From: Hyaloperonospora brassicae
Taxonomy: Eukaryota > Oomycota > Peronosporomycetes > Peronosporales > Peronosporaceae
DNA length: 64,000 nucleotides
Direction: 5' to 3'
NCBI GenBank assembly: GCA_947650285.1
Contig: CANTFL010000393.1
Coordinates: forward strand, 1-64,000
Part shown: piece by piece, positions 11,088-21,524 of the stretch
Numbering within the stretch: position 1 is the stretch's first letter
Layout of the letters: every line of letters starts with the position of its first letter
Made by a program: the position numbers and the translations under genes
The notes under the pieces: generated by a model
Seen by the model: only the letters and a program-made list of their open reading frames with translations
Databases searched by the model: none
Told to the model about the DNA's origin: nothing

Positions 11088-12238
11088 ATGAACATGAGGG
11101 ATGAGAAAGAGAGCTTTCACGCCACGCGTGAAGGATTCTACTATTTGAGTGACCTCGAATGGGCCGCGGTAGGGCGAATGAGCTTTACTGTGGGTACATT
11201 GGCGTTTCCGCTATGTTGAAATCTTTGACAGAGACCACCAACATGCCGCCATCGCCAGGTTCATTCAACATGGACTTGGCGCCAAACGAGAGAAATTATC
11301 CTCGCTTCAACAGCAAGGCCCTCATTAGGCTGAGAAGTAGAGAGAACTCGGTGCTCGACATACAGAGCTGTTGAGACAGCAGCAATGCAATGCTGCTCTG
11401 GGCGGGACGACGAACACGCGTCGCTCTGAAATCTTGAAGGTTGACATTTCCAAATACAGAGGAGTCGAGGAAGACTCCCTGTTGTTATTATTGTCGAATT
11501 AGACAAAGCCATAAGGGCACTTCGCATCGACGAGGAGCAAATGAAACTAACATTTCTCAATCCTACTTGGCAGGAAGTGCCGAGACTTGGGCCTTAGGGC
11601 TAGGGATGAGCGACCCCTACGCTTATAAGTCGCTCGAATCCTTCAAAAACCGGCTCAAACGAACGTTTGAGCCGCCAAGGGCTGAGTTCAGGTCTCGATC
11701 AGAGCATCTGAAACTCAAACAAGGTAAGCGTGACGTGCACGCTTACGCTCAGCATGTACGACTCCTTACGAGTAGTATAACTGCAAACCCGGTAGATGAA
11801 CACACGTTGATCACTGTATTCATTCAAGGGCTCGCAGACGGGCCCGTCAGAATTCACCTGTTCCGCCTAGATGTGAATGCTCTAGAAGATGCTATTGCAG
11901 CATCGGAACAGGAAGACTTAAGCATGAGACAAGCTAATGCTAGCTCAAACTCTTATCGTCCACCGAGACGACAAGAGACCGGAGGTCCAGAACCCATGGA
12001 CCTCTGTTATGCTAAGAGCGAGAGACCTCGCTCTTCGAACAACAAGCGATTGCAGAAGTACAATCGCTGCCAGAAGTTGGGACACTACGCTTACGAGTGT
12101 AGTGCTCCTCGCCCAGTACCTAGGAGTACTAAGCGAAATGGACGACCATTCGCCAAAAGGGGCAATGGTCGTGGGTCCAGCGAAGTTGCGAAACCGCTAC
12201 AGCGAAGCAGACCATCTAAAAATGGCCGGGGTCAGTAG
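11088..12238 (+). pseudogene. gag of element 1 (degenerate)
   Basis: Retroelement capsid/nucleocapsid protein. Start ATG 11088 aligns with the gag start of element 2 (27487): both read MNM...SFH.TRE..YYLSD-like text. Frameshifts occur before 11441; from there 265 codons are open and include the capsid helices (YAQHVRLLTSS, FIQGLADG). The nucleocapsid zinc knuckle at about 12062-12103 reads YNRCQKLGHYAYEC: the first Cys of CX2CX4HX4C has become Tyr, so the finger is broken, whereas element 2 keeps it (CHRCHKLGHYAYEC). Confidence 0.8.
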
Positions 12239-12384
12239 GGGCGGAGCGCCCTGCTGATCCAGTAACCTCAAGATAGTTTGCAAAAGTCTTAACGGAAATT
12301 ACTCCAGATATACAGTCACTGTGTGTCAATGCACCTGGTGATGAGATATCACTCACCACCTTTTAGTTAGAAGGGACAAAAGAT

Positions 12385-15300
12385 ATGTCACTTCGTGATA
12401 TAGTTGACTGTGGGGCGTCGAACAATTTAATTCGTCCCCAGTCACTGGACGATCGTAGGCTCAAGTTCGTTGAGCGCTATACTCCCCTATTGAGGATGAC
12501 GGTGCGCCTTGCTACAAGCGCATCTATTACCGGTAATAAAGGTGTAGTATTATCCTACTACGCGTTAGAAGACGAGCAGCACAATGATGACTTCATCGTT
12601 CTGGATGATATATTTGATGTCATCATGGGATTACCTTGGATCAGAAAGTACGAGCCGAAGGTAATCCGGCAGCTTCGATCCGTGAAGATGCCTGTCGCTT
12701 GTTCATCACATGGCCATCTGATGAACGTCATGCAGCGTCAACAAGCGTGTGGATGTGCTGCGAGTGAGTGCTATGGACTTACTTGCGGTACGGTCATTAG
12801 CACGAATGCACAGGGTCTCAGTGAAGCTGATCATTACACTGTGAAGCAATCTCCCGACGGCTGTACAGAAACACAGGCAGCGCCGAAGGTACATGATTCA
12901 AATGAGTCGATTGGACCGGGACATGGATGCATGTCTAGAGGGAAACATCTTAGGAAGAGAACCAGTTGTCCACAATCGACAACACGGTCATCCTAGGTCG
13001 ACTGGAGAGTCGACAGTAGAAGATCAAGACCTGAATGTAGTTGCATAGCCACATTAAGAAGACGTCGAGGGACTAAGTCCCCACGTGCTTGATAAAGGAC
13101 TTTCTCGAGAGTTAATTACTGAGGGATTAGGCCCTCAGCAACCTGTGGAAACAAGTTCCCAGGAAGAAACCGAGACGTTGAACGTCTTGGTTAATGACGG
13201 ATCAAGCGTAGGCGCTTATACGCTTGATCTGATTGTGCCTCCGAATTTAACTTCGGAGATAACTCAGTTGCCAACGCTAGAACTCATACGGTTCTTACGT
13301 GATCTGCGTAGTGGCAAGGTCAAGCAGATCTGCATACTCGTCGCAAAGGACGAGTATGTGCCCGATATTCGGTCGGCAACATTGTTTGCTGGGATAGAAC
13401 GGATTCTCAGCAGCTCATCGATGAACGAAAGTGTCCTCGATGAGAAGACTCGGATTGAGAGATATGAATCTCAATCCTGGGAGTCACTTCAGGCAAATCC
13501 TTTGTATAAGGATTTGATCGAATTCAAGGATGTGTTCCCTGAATCCTTACCATGCGATTTGCCTAAGGACAAAGGCACTCGACACGAGATCGAGCTCAAG
13601 CCGGGCTCGAAGTACTGTGTCATGAAGCAGTGGCCACTGCCTCGTGAACAAGTCCTAGCGATCGACAAGTTCTTTGCCGATCGCTTTCCAGCAGGCCATG
13701 TAAGGTTATCAACTTCCCCTCACATCTCTCCGACTTCCTGTGTTGTAAAGGCCACATGAGGATGGCGGTTTGTGCAGGAATTTCAACAAGTTGAATGCTT
13801 CAACGGTACCGGTTCAGACGCCGATACCGAGTAAGGACGTAATCATAGATGTAATATAATATAAAATCATGCCATCGTATGTCAAAGAGCACCATCTTCT
13901 CGTCCATGTATATGATGGAAGGCTTCTATATGATCCCCATGCGTGAACGGGACATCCCGTACACGGCATTGAGCACCCCCAGCGGTATGCTGTGGGAGTG
14001 GCTAGTGATGTCACAGGGGCTTCGTAACGCCCCTAAAACATTCAACAGATTTGTAACAAATTTGTTGATAACGGTGCAAGGGTCGCGTCGAGTTATTTTG
14101 ACAGGTGTTTGTTCATAGACGGGATATGAGCGGAAAAACGGAAAATTTAAAGTTCACAGAACACACGTACATCAGGTAAGTTAAATTATGCGCAAGCATA
14201 ATTGAAACGCCAACCCCAAGAAGTGTATATTAGCGACTTGCGAAATATAACTTCTTAGATGCATCGTGGGTAAGAATGGCGTACGTCCTGATCTGGAAAG
14301 GATTAAACCAATCACAGACTGGCCTGTTTCAGTCGATATCAAGGGACTTCGTAAGCTCCTTGGGCTAGCGGCGTACTTGCACAAGTACTCGAGCAATTAC
14401 GCCGAGATGACTGTTCATCTTTCTTGCTTGCTCAAGAAAGATGTGAAGTGGTCATGGAGCGCTGACTGCCAGCGTTCCTTTGAAAGCATCAAGAAAATCT
14501 TGATGCAATCGCCCATCTTGGCGATTGCAGATCAGAACAGACCTTTTCATGTGGTCTGTGACGCCAGCGATTTTGCTATCGGCTGTGCGTTGATGCGGTA
14601 TGACACAGACGGCGCAGAGCCCGTCGTCTGCTATCAATCGCGGTAGATGCAACGAGCTGAACGCAATTACCCAGTGCATGACAAGGAACTACTTTCCATG
14701 AAGTATGCACTGGCTAAGTTCCGGGTCTATCTCCCAAGAGATAGACCGTTCATCGTCTATATGAACCATGCGTCACTACGCACGGCCGTAAACAGTCCAC
14801 ACCTCTCGCAACGAATGGCGAGGTGGCTGTCTTTCTTCGAAGAATATTGCTTCTACGTGGAGTACAATCCAGGACGACTTAATGTCGTCGGTGATGCGTT
14901 GTCACGTCGGCCCGACTTCGAGCCAACGTCCCGAGTCAACAGTGAGGCTTTGCCCACTGTTGCGACACTGTCCATCAGTGTGCCGTCGTCACCTTTACTC
15001 GACGACGTGCGGAAATCATACGCAGTAGACACGAATCTCCTCCGTTTTATGGGTCATCTTGCGAACCCATCCCGGAAATCCTTGTCGGATTTGCCGGCTC
15101 TGTACCGTTCCTCTTTGGATCGGTACACGACTCGCAATGGCCTGCTGTACTATACAGCAGTTGCCGACGACACGCCTCGTGTCGTCGTTCCCGATCATGA
15201 TGAATTGCGATTACGCATCATGTTCGAATGTCACGATGCGCCGTCTGGCGGGCATCATGGCCGAGAAAAGACTTACCTCACGGTCAGTCGTGCCTTTTAC

Positions 15301-17095
15301 TGGCCCCGCCAGTATCAGTTTGTCCGCAAGTACATTCGTTCTTGCGAGGTCTGTCAACGGGTAAAGCCTAGCCCTTCGTCCCGTGCACCGATACAACCTC
15401 TGCCGGTCCCGGCAGAGTGTTGGGAGTCCGTGTCGATGGACTTTGTCTTCGGGTTCCCGAAGACACTAACAATAACAATGTTATTCTTGTGTTTGTGGAT
15501 CGTTTAAGCAAGATGGTACATCTTGCTGCGGTCCCAGAATTTATTAACGCCCACGGCTGTGCGCGTGTCTTTATCGACAATGTGTTTCGACTCCACGGTT
15601 TACACCGTGAACTCGTATCCGACCGTGGCCCTCGGTTCACGGCGGCGTTTTGGCAATCCGTGTTCCGCACATTGGGAACACGGTTGAAATTGTCAACCTC
15701 TGATCATCCCAAAACGGATGGTTAGACTGAACGGGTGAACCGTGTCCTCGAAGAAATTCTTCGTGGATACGTCCACCCCTTTACACATTGGAGTTAGTTC
15801 TTGCCGATGGTTGAGTTTGCCATCAACAACTCCGTGCATGCGTCCACAACGCATACAACGTTCTACGTGAATGGCTTACGCCACCCACGTATTCCCGCCC
15901 TCATATAGAGTGGCTCTGAGTTAAGGAGGGGAGGGACTCGCTCGAGCAAAAACCGTTTTGGCTCTTGCTCATCACGTATCACCGCTCACGCCGATACGTT
16001 TGATGCCGATGTCGACAACGTCGACATCGAGGAAATCGAGCTTAGCAGTAGCGATGACGCTGCTGCTACATCTGACAACGATGACGATGCTGGGATATTC
16101 AGCATCGTCAATGATTATTCCAGCGAGGAAGAATACACCCTTGTTGAAGAAGAGAACGATCTCTTAGCAGTGCGCACGAAGCGCACTGAAAGACAAAACA
16201 AAGAGTCAGCAGAGAACTTCCTGCTGACTCGAGAGGCGGTAGTCCGTTTTGTTCAGGACTCCATCGCAAATGCGGTGGACCGCCAGAAACGGAACGAAGA
16301 CAAGAATGGAAGAGCAAATGTTCTTTTATTTAAGGTTAACGACCTAGTACTACTGTCTACGGTAAACTTACCTGGACATGTAGTCACTAATGTCGGCAGT
16401 AGTAAATCACTGCCGAAATACATTGGTCCCATTCGTGTGTTGCACCGCAAGGGCAATGCATACACGATTGAGATATTTCTTAGGATGCGCACGCATCCTA
16501 CATTTTACGTTGGTCATCTCCGCCCGTAATATCAGTACAGGACCTTTTTTGAGAGCGGAGATAAAAGCCACGCTCAAGAATCCCCAACCGATTCTTGTGA
16601 TCACGGACCAAACTTTCAAGTTGGTCCTTCAGTGACGCATGCTCTTGACAGGACGCCTCTAGCCCATCGTGCAAGCGACCATTTCGCGTTCGTTCTCAAG
16701 CTGAGTGAATGCGAATTCCGATCGGTCCTTCTTCGGATCGGTACGGAGCCGTCGTACACTCGACAACAAGTCTTGTCGACGATCGTGCTCTCAATCGACG
16801 TCCTCCCTCAACTCGGTCAGCTAACGTTCATGGTTACCGAAAGGTTCCTGCAGGCCCGGCAGCTGAGCCGGACCTTATCTTTCCACCATCATAGTAACCA
16901 CTTGTGGATTGTCACGGTGGTCGACGCTTTCACGTGGGGCGTATCTTGAGCCACCGCATGAATAACGGGGAGCATACAAGTTACCTTGTCCGCTGGCGGG
17001 GGTGTTCGCCATCGAATGACAGCTGAGATCCTTGGTACCAGCTGATGGCTGATGTTGAGGGTCTCGTCGACCAGTACGACGAGACTCTGCCTATA
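12385..17095 (+). pseudogene. pol of element 1 (PR-RT-RH-IN-chromodomain, disrupted)
   Basis: Protease near 12406 with an unusual active-site text VDCGASNN (families of this type normally have D-S/T-G-A). Reverse transcriptase from about 13560 with MRERDIPYTALSTPSGMLW; the frame breaks inside the catalytic YXDD-type motif near 14094. RNase H at 14548-14930 (VCDASDFAIGC, DALSRRPDF) is split by an in-frame TAG at 14644. Integrase has the zinc finger (CEVCQRVK, 15343-15366), core Asp in MDFVFGF (15436) and SDRGPRF (15618), and Glu in NRVLEE (15738). It is broken by a frameshift near 15470 and TAG codons at 15724 and 15796. The C-terminal module (LPKYIGPIRVLHRKG) lies at 16411-16527. Two stops precede the chromodomain. 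Not functional. Confidence 0.85.
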
Positions 17096-17355
17096 GGTCC
17101 GAGTGCCCATCGGTAAACACGCTTTTTGGCGCTTGTTGACGCTTTGCAAGTTTGTTATCGCGTCCCGCATCTCAGCCGAGATGTTTGCCCTTCCCCAGGG
17201 CAAACAAAGGGGAATACACGTCCCTATATGCACGCTGCGAGTTGTCAACACAACTCTCACAAGGATCACCTTAAGTGAGGCAAGAAATGCCTGCCTTTCT
17301 CGACAAAAGATGCAACCGGTACCTAGCAGCGGTTGGCGTTCTCTTTTCAAACTTG
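13438..17355 (+). repeat. left arm of a 3.9-kb near-identical inverted repeat
   Basis: Matches 21525-25445 in reverse complement; paired positions add up to about 38,881-38,883 along the whole arm, so there are almost no indels. In the translated frames I count only some ten to twenty differences. The identity stops abruptly at both ends: upstream protein text is clearly diverged (for example IVPPNLTSEI against VAPPKLASEI), and downstream of 17355 the sequences are unrelated at first glance. The arms share defects, including the TAG in RNase H and the reverse transcriptase frame break. Confidence 0.9.
16928..17095 (+). other. chromodomain of element 1
   Basis: The frame reads FHVGRILSHRMNNGEHTSYL then VRWRGC, one stop where the fold usually has Trp, and then DVEGLVDQYDE. 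The YLVRWRG core and the spacing to the terminal helix match chromovirus chromodomains, which guide integration to chromatin marks. The same module lies on the other strand at 21785-21952. Confidence 0.75.
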
Positions 17356-18092
17356 ATGCGTACAGCTACAAGTTTTTGGAGCCATCTTTTTTGTCCAAAA
17401 TTCTTGACATTTTGGATGAACGCGTTCCACGCCGCCAAATGCGATTTCTTTCCTCGATTTTGGTTTTCATTGTAACATCGATGCCTAAAGAAGACATCGA
17501 GATAATATTCTTTTTCAGCGCGAAAGTTTCGCGCGCTGGGTCCTAATCCATTGAGCTCCAATTCATCGAATAATGGGATTCGATGATGCTGGCTTGTCTC
17601 GTGAGACAGGCTATCGATGAGCTGGTCGGGCAAGCGCCACGGCTTGAGATCACCACGCTTCAATTTGGTACCTGATTCGGTACCACGGCTATCAGAATAA
17701 CGACGGCTCTCTCCATAGTTATCACGCTCTTGAGGGGAAGCACGAGTTGATGCTGGTGAGGCATAGTATTCCTCACCATAGAGTTCATCATCACCGCCGA
17801 ACATACTGTGTTGCATTTCACGAGTCCGCTCTTTCGACAGTGCTCTTGACGAACGATGAGACACCGCCGGTGATCGGGATGCCTCTGAAACGTTGCGCGA
17901 GTCAGGCACGTCTGACTCGCCAGAATTGATGACCTCATCGACAAGGTCATCATGTGCACGTGGTGCGATACCACGTGCGTCTGCAGCACCTTCTGCTGCA
18001 GACAGAGAACAAGCAGCAGACGACGAAGCGTCTGCTGTAGAGGCTTGCACAGCAGCAGGATGTGTGGTCTTCGAATCACCTCGCATAGACAT
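17271..18092 (-). CDS. antisense ORF (aORF) between chromodomain and 3' LTR, unrecognised
   Basis: 273 codons on the strand opposite to gag-pol, with an ATG start at 18092. I do not recognise the family. N-terminal 110 residues are Ala/Ser-rich and acidic, with SEASRSPAV, KERTREMQH and FGGDDELYGEEYY. The C-terminal half is more ordered: KPWRLPDQLIDSLS, ARNFRAEKEYYLDVFFRH, then KKSHLAAWNAFIQNV and a basic end. A broken homologue lies at the same place in the other element (20881-21500), again starting with ATG and sharing these blocks. This argues that it is a real accessory gene of the element and not a chance frame. By un-inversion this copy belongs to element 2. It could encode a chromatin- or nucleic-acid-binding accessory protein, but that is a guess. 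Expression would need a promoter in the 3' LTR region. Confidence 0.5.
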   Translation of the reverse strand: MSMRGDSKTTHPAAVQASTADASSSAACSLSAAEGAADARGIAPRAHDDLVDEVINSGESDVPDSRNVSEASRSPAVSHRSSRALSKERTREMQHSMFGGDDELYGEEYYASPASTRASPQERDNYGESRRYSDSRGTESGTKLKRGDLKPWRLPDQLIDSLSHETSQHHRIPLFDELELNGLGPSARNFRAEKEYYLDVFFRHRCYNENQNRGKKSHLAAWNAFIQNVKNFGQKRWLQKLVAVRIKFEKRTPTAARYRLHLLSRKAGISCLT

Positions 18093-18222
18093 GTTAACAT
18101 ATACGAGGCAAGGTCAGGAGTGAATGGGTCTGACCAAACAAGTGCTCCCTGTCCCACTGGTGTCCAACGGGTGGCCACCAAGTTTCCGATGGTCACATGG
18201 TGACTACCAGATAAGGGAGGGG

Positions 18223-18665
18223 TGATGTAACGGGGTAGCCCGTTACATGAAAATGTCATTGAAACAATTTGATAATAAACAATATTAAGTCGAATATTCC
18301 TCTAACAATATCACAGATATGGTGATATTGTTGAGATGACCGAAGGGTCTACTCATTGGTTGATATCGTGATGATATCAATCCACCAATCGCTGCTAGAC
18401 GCGCTCAATGGGTGGTGAGTAGACGTCATCATACATTTAGTTATATTGGTATAATTAAGTCAGGACAACAGAAGATTCAAGGAGTTATAGGACTTAATTA
18501 TATTAATACAGTTTTACTTTTACCAAGAGACTAGTCTGACTACTTAGTCTCCTTTCCTTCCTATGTGTTTCTTAAACACCTAGCAGGGCACTGTCGACCA
18601 CTGTCGTCAGTGAAGGTATACTCCGTACTGGTCAACCAGTACGTATTCAACAGTGCCCCGTTACA
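18223..18665 (+). repeat. 3' LTR of element 2 (type B), displaced by inversion
   Basis: Begins TGATGTAACGGGGTAGCCCG, ends CAGTGCCCCGTTACA, preceded by the purine tract AAGGGAGGGG. About 97% identical by eye to the LTR at 27538-27977, which therefore is its 5' partner. Directly followed by TCACG (18666-18670), the same five bases that flank the partner. Confidence 0.9.
18382..18417 (+). repeat. conserved LTR core, copy 2
   Basis: CCACCAATCGCTGCTAGACG then CGCTCAATGGGTGGTG. Confidence 0.75.
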
Positions 18666-19812
18666 TCACGGATCTATATGCGCATGTACCGACTCAGGAA
18701 CAGGGACAAGCACTGCGGTACTTCAGGAGCAAAACAGAGGTCATGCGATTCACCGGTCTTCTTGTGACCGACAGCGAAACACGACTTTACTATGCGCTCG
18801 TTTTACGTACGTCCACGCTTTCCTTTGCCCTGAAGAGGGAAGCATACTCGGCTTTGCCGTGCTTGGGTGCAAATGACTGCCACCAACCCCTTGTATCCTC
18901 CCCCTGTCGAAAGAGAGCCGCAGCTGCCGAGTTACTTCGGTCCTCGAAACATGGTGTTTGTAGGCGCTATGGCTTTGCCAAAACTAAGACGATGATGCGA
19001 CTGTAATTTGCCCACGGTCTTTACAACTAGGAGCATCGACTCTCTATGCACGCGTTGGCGCAACCTTCGCCTCTCAGCATTCCTTCTCTCGGACATCGCG
19101 CGCAGCTGTCCAATCAGTCGTGAGTTTTCCGTGAAGGCCAACGCTCTTCGACAGCAGCAGCTACAGCTGTGTGTTCTCCAATACTTTTCCCTACTCGTTT
19201 CTTGGCATACCACGCGCTTTCGGCGTTCTTTCTCGCAGAGACCGTCCAAGACCCGTTTGGCCCACTCTCACGACATTTGGCGTCAGCGTCGGTCTCTATT
19301 AGGACCACCTTCTTCCGCCTGCTCGCCCGCAAAGCGTCAGGTCTTATTCCACTCTCACCCTTCCAGTACCGAAAGTAGACGCGCACCTCTGATGCGGCTG
19401 AGTCTCGAGTCTTCGCGCGAGACTCTGCACACGTCTTCTGAGCGCTCGGGACCCGCCACATCGTCTCACTCGTCCGCCTTTTGCCCCATCGACGTCGACA
19501 GTGAAGACGCGCACGACTCAATAAACGACGACGACGACGACGACGACGCCGAGCCCCAATTCGCGCGTGGTCCGCACGTAACTACTACTGCTATGACTGC
19601 TTTTAATAGTCGACCGGTACTCCTAAATCGCTCGGTCGACGACGCTAATCCGAGTCCGGAGAAGCCAAAGAAGGCGCGAGAAACTGTCGATGGAACACGA
19701 CGAAAAGAACCGCCACGACACACTCAGCGCAGCAGCGAAAGGAGCCATAAATACGACACAAAGGGCGTCTGTCGCCCGAGCGTTGTTGACCCGTCGCCTG
19801 ACCATCAGTGGC
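18666..19812 (+). pseudogene. truncated duplicate of the SUMO-protease gene (upstream region and 140 codons)
   Basis: Copy of 2717-3858 with about 99.4% identity by eye, including the run of seven Asp. The ATG is at 19392. The match ends abruptly at 19812 after the codons for DHQW, and the following sequence is AT-rich and unrelated, so all catalytic parts are missing. The open frame runs on for some 50 codons into foreign sequence to a stop at 19967. If transcribed, it could give a short N-terminal fragment; more probably it is inert. Confidence 0.9.
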
Positions 19813-20399
19813 AGCTCAATATTTTGAAATGGACGACTTTGATCACAACTTTGACAATCAAAATATTATTTGCCATTAGTATAGATGGTAGACCAATTAT
19901 TGATTTTCATATCTATATAGCTTTTACGCGGTCCAGTATGGTTCAGGTTTGCTGCGAATCCGATTGATAGGACTAGAACAAATTTATTTGTTTGCTGTGA
20001 ATTCGATTGCTAGGGATAGAAATAATTAGTTTCAGGAAGTTTTGATATATCTTGTCGGAACAAAGGTAGGAATATGTTCTATTATCATACAAGTTCTAAG
20101 TCCAAGTCACATTATGTTTTATATCGTAAAGATTTTGACAAGGTTGACACCTGTATAATTTCTTTCATTAATTTGTTTTAAAAAACATATATGTGCGAAA
20201 CTTCGCTAATTTAATAAAATCACGAAGATCATCATGAAGCTTATTTGGATAATCGACAGATGCTAAGTCAGACGTCCAAATTACAAATGCTAAACTATAT
20301 TAAACCCTCGAACACGCTAAAACAAGACCACAGAGGAGTAATAGGAGTATTTGGTCGTTTTCACCAGCAAACACAGAGTCGGTGATATCTGTAACGGGG
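19813..20399. other. AT-rich spacer, no gene
   Basis: No recognisable coding content. A short imperfect direct repeat (GAATCCGATTGATAGG near 19953 and GAATTCGATTGCTAGG near 20000) is visible. By un-inversion this DNA lay between the truncated protease copy and element 1. Confidence 0.4.
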
Positions 20400-20756
20400 C
20401 ACTGGTGACAACGTTCTGGTCCACCAGTACCGAACTAACTTCCACTGACAACAGTGAATATCAGTGCCCTGCTAAGTGTTGCACCAACACAGAGGAAGGA
20501 AAGGAGACTAAATCAACACTCTAGTCTTTGGTGAAAGCAAAACTGATATTTTATAAATTAAGTCCTATTAATCCTGTGTCTCTGTCTGTCCTGACTTAAT
20601 AACATTTATCTAACGAAACGTATACTAACGTGTACCCACCACCTTCAACGAACTCAATATAGTTAGTTGTATTGTTGAAAGAATGTTCAACGTAATATTC
20701 TTCATTGTGATTATTATCCTTAGTGACAATATTATGTAACGGGCTACCCCAATACA
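20400..20756 (-). repeat. LTR at the displaced 3' end of element 1 (type B-like)
   Basis: On the minus strand it begins TGTATTGGGGTAGCCCGTTA, preceded by the purine tract AAAGGGGGGG, and ends CAGTGCCCCGTTACA. Related to the type B LTRs mainly at its two ends and in the GTCTCCTTTCCTTCC-like stretch; the middle has diverged or is shortened. No target-site duplication shared with 10568. Confidence 0.75.
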
Positions 20757-20880
20757 CCCCCCCTTTACTGAGTCTCACCGAGTGGCTATCGAATTTTGTG
20801 GCCACCCGTTGGTAGCCAACGGGACGGGGAGCACTTGTTGATCAGACCCATTTATTCTGACTTTGACTTGCATAGTTAAC

Positions 20881-21500
20881 ATGCCTATGCGGCTTCATTC
20901 AAAGACGACACATTATGCTACTGCCCAGCCTCTGCGGCAGACGATTCGTCGTCTGCTGCTCGTTCTCTGCCTGCGGCAAGTGTTGCTGCAGACGCATGTG
21001 CTATCGCACCTTATGCACATAGCGACTTCGAGATAGGGGTCGTCTACTCTAACAAGTCAAATGTGTCTGACTCAGAAAAGTCTTTAGAGGCATCACGCTC
21101 ACCTGCGGTGCCTCGTTCATCAAGAGATCTGTCGAACGAACGGACTCGCTACATGCGTCACTGTCTGTTCGGCAGTGATGATGAATACGTTGATGAGTAT
21201 GATAACTCATCACAACAGTCAACTTGTGCGCCTTCGCACGTGAGCGTTGACGATGGCGCGAGCCGTCGTCGTATTTAAGCCCGTGGTATCGGCAAAGGTA
21301 CTACGTCAAAGCATGATGAGATAAAGCCGTGGCGATTGCTTGAATCGATCATCAATAGCTTGTCAATACCATTTAATTCCCTTATTAATTGCGAGCTAAC
21401 TCCATGGCTTTAGTTCCAACGCGAAGAACTTTCGCGCTGAAGAAGACTATTATCTCGATGCTTTTTTCAATTATTAATGGTACTACGTTAACCAAAAGCG
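20881..21500 (+). pseudogene. decayed copy of the antisense ORF (aORF) of element 1
   Basis: Starts ATGCCTATGCGG, parallel to ATGTCTATGCGA in the aORF at 18092. After a frameshift near 20930 it follows the same text: SAADDSSSAARSLPAA, then EASRSPAVPRSSR and ERTRYMRHCLFGSDDE. A stop comes at 21276, but homologous blocks continue beyond it (IKPWRLL near 21326 and NFRAEEDYYLDAFF near 21428), broken by a stop and a frameshift. Antisense to its element, upstream of the LTR at 20400-20756. Confidence 0.6.
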
Positions 21501-21524
21501 AGGCCTTGTGAGACAGTACGCCTC

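Larger units (their letters stand above)
10568..17355 (+). mobile_element. Ty3/gypsy chromovirus element 1 (body); its 3' end is displaced by inversion to 20400-21524
   Basis: Order LTR, PBS, gag, protease, reverse transcriptase, RNase H, integrase, integrase C-terminus and chromodomain marks a Ty3/gypsy chromovirus. The body stops resembling element 2 at about 17355. By undoing the inversion described at 17356-21524, its 3' end (decayed antisense ORF and an LTR) is found at 21524-20400. The 5' and 3' LTRs belong to different subfamilies, so the element is a recombinant, or part of it has been overwritten by gene conversion. Confidence 0.75.
17356..21524. other. inverted segment between the two chromovirus arms
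   Basis: Flipping this segment restores two simple elements: element 2 (minus strand) would run LTR 27977, gag, pol, aORF 17271-18092, LTR 18223-18665, and be flanked on both sides by TCACG; element 1 would gain an LTR at its 3' end. The flanks of element 2 then join 28301-27983 to 18666-19812, which is exactly the order seen in the source copy 2388-3858. Confidence 0.85.

Noticed and set aside
16889..17350. 153-codon minus-strand ORF and its 160-codon mirror at 21508-21990
   Set aside because: They are antisense shadows of the chromodomain and its linker, which match known protein text on the other strand.
18653..19006. 117-codon plus-strand ORF shared with 2793-3056
   Set aside because: It lies in the duplicated non-coding upstream region and shows no domain; its conservation reflects recent duplication or conversion.
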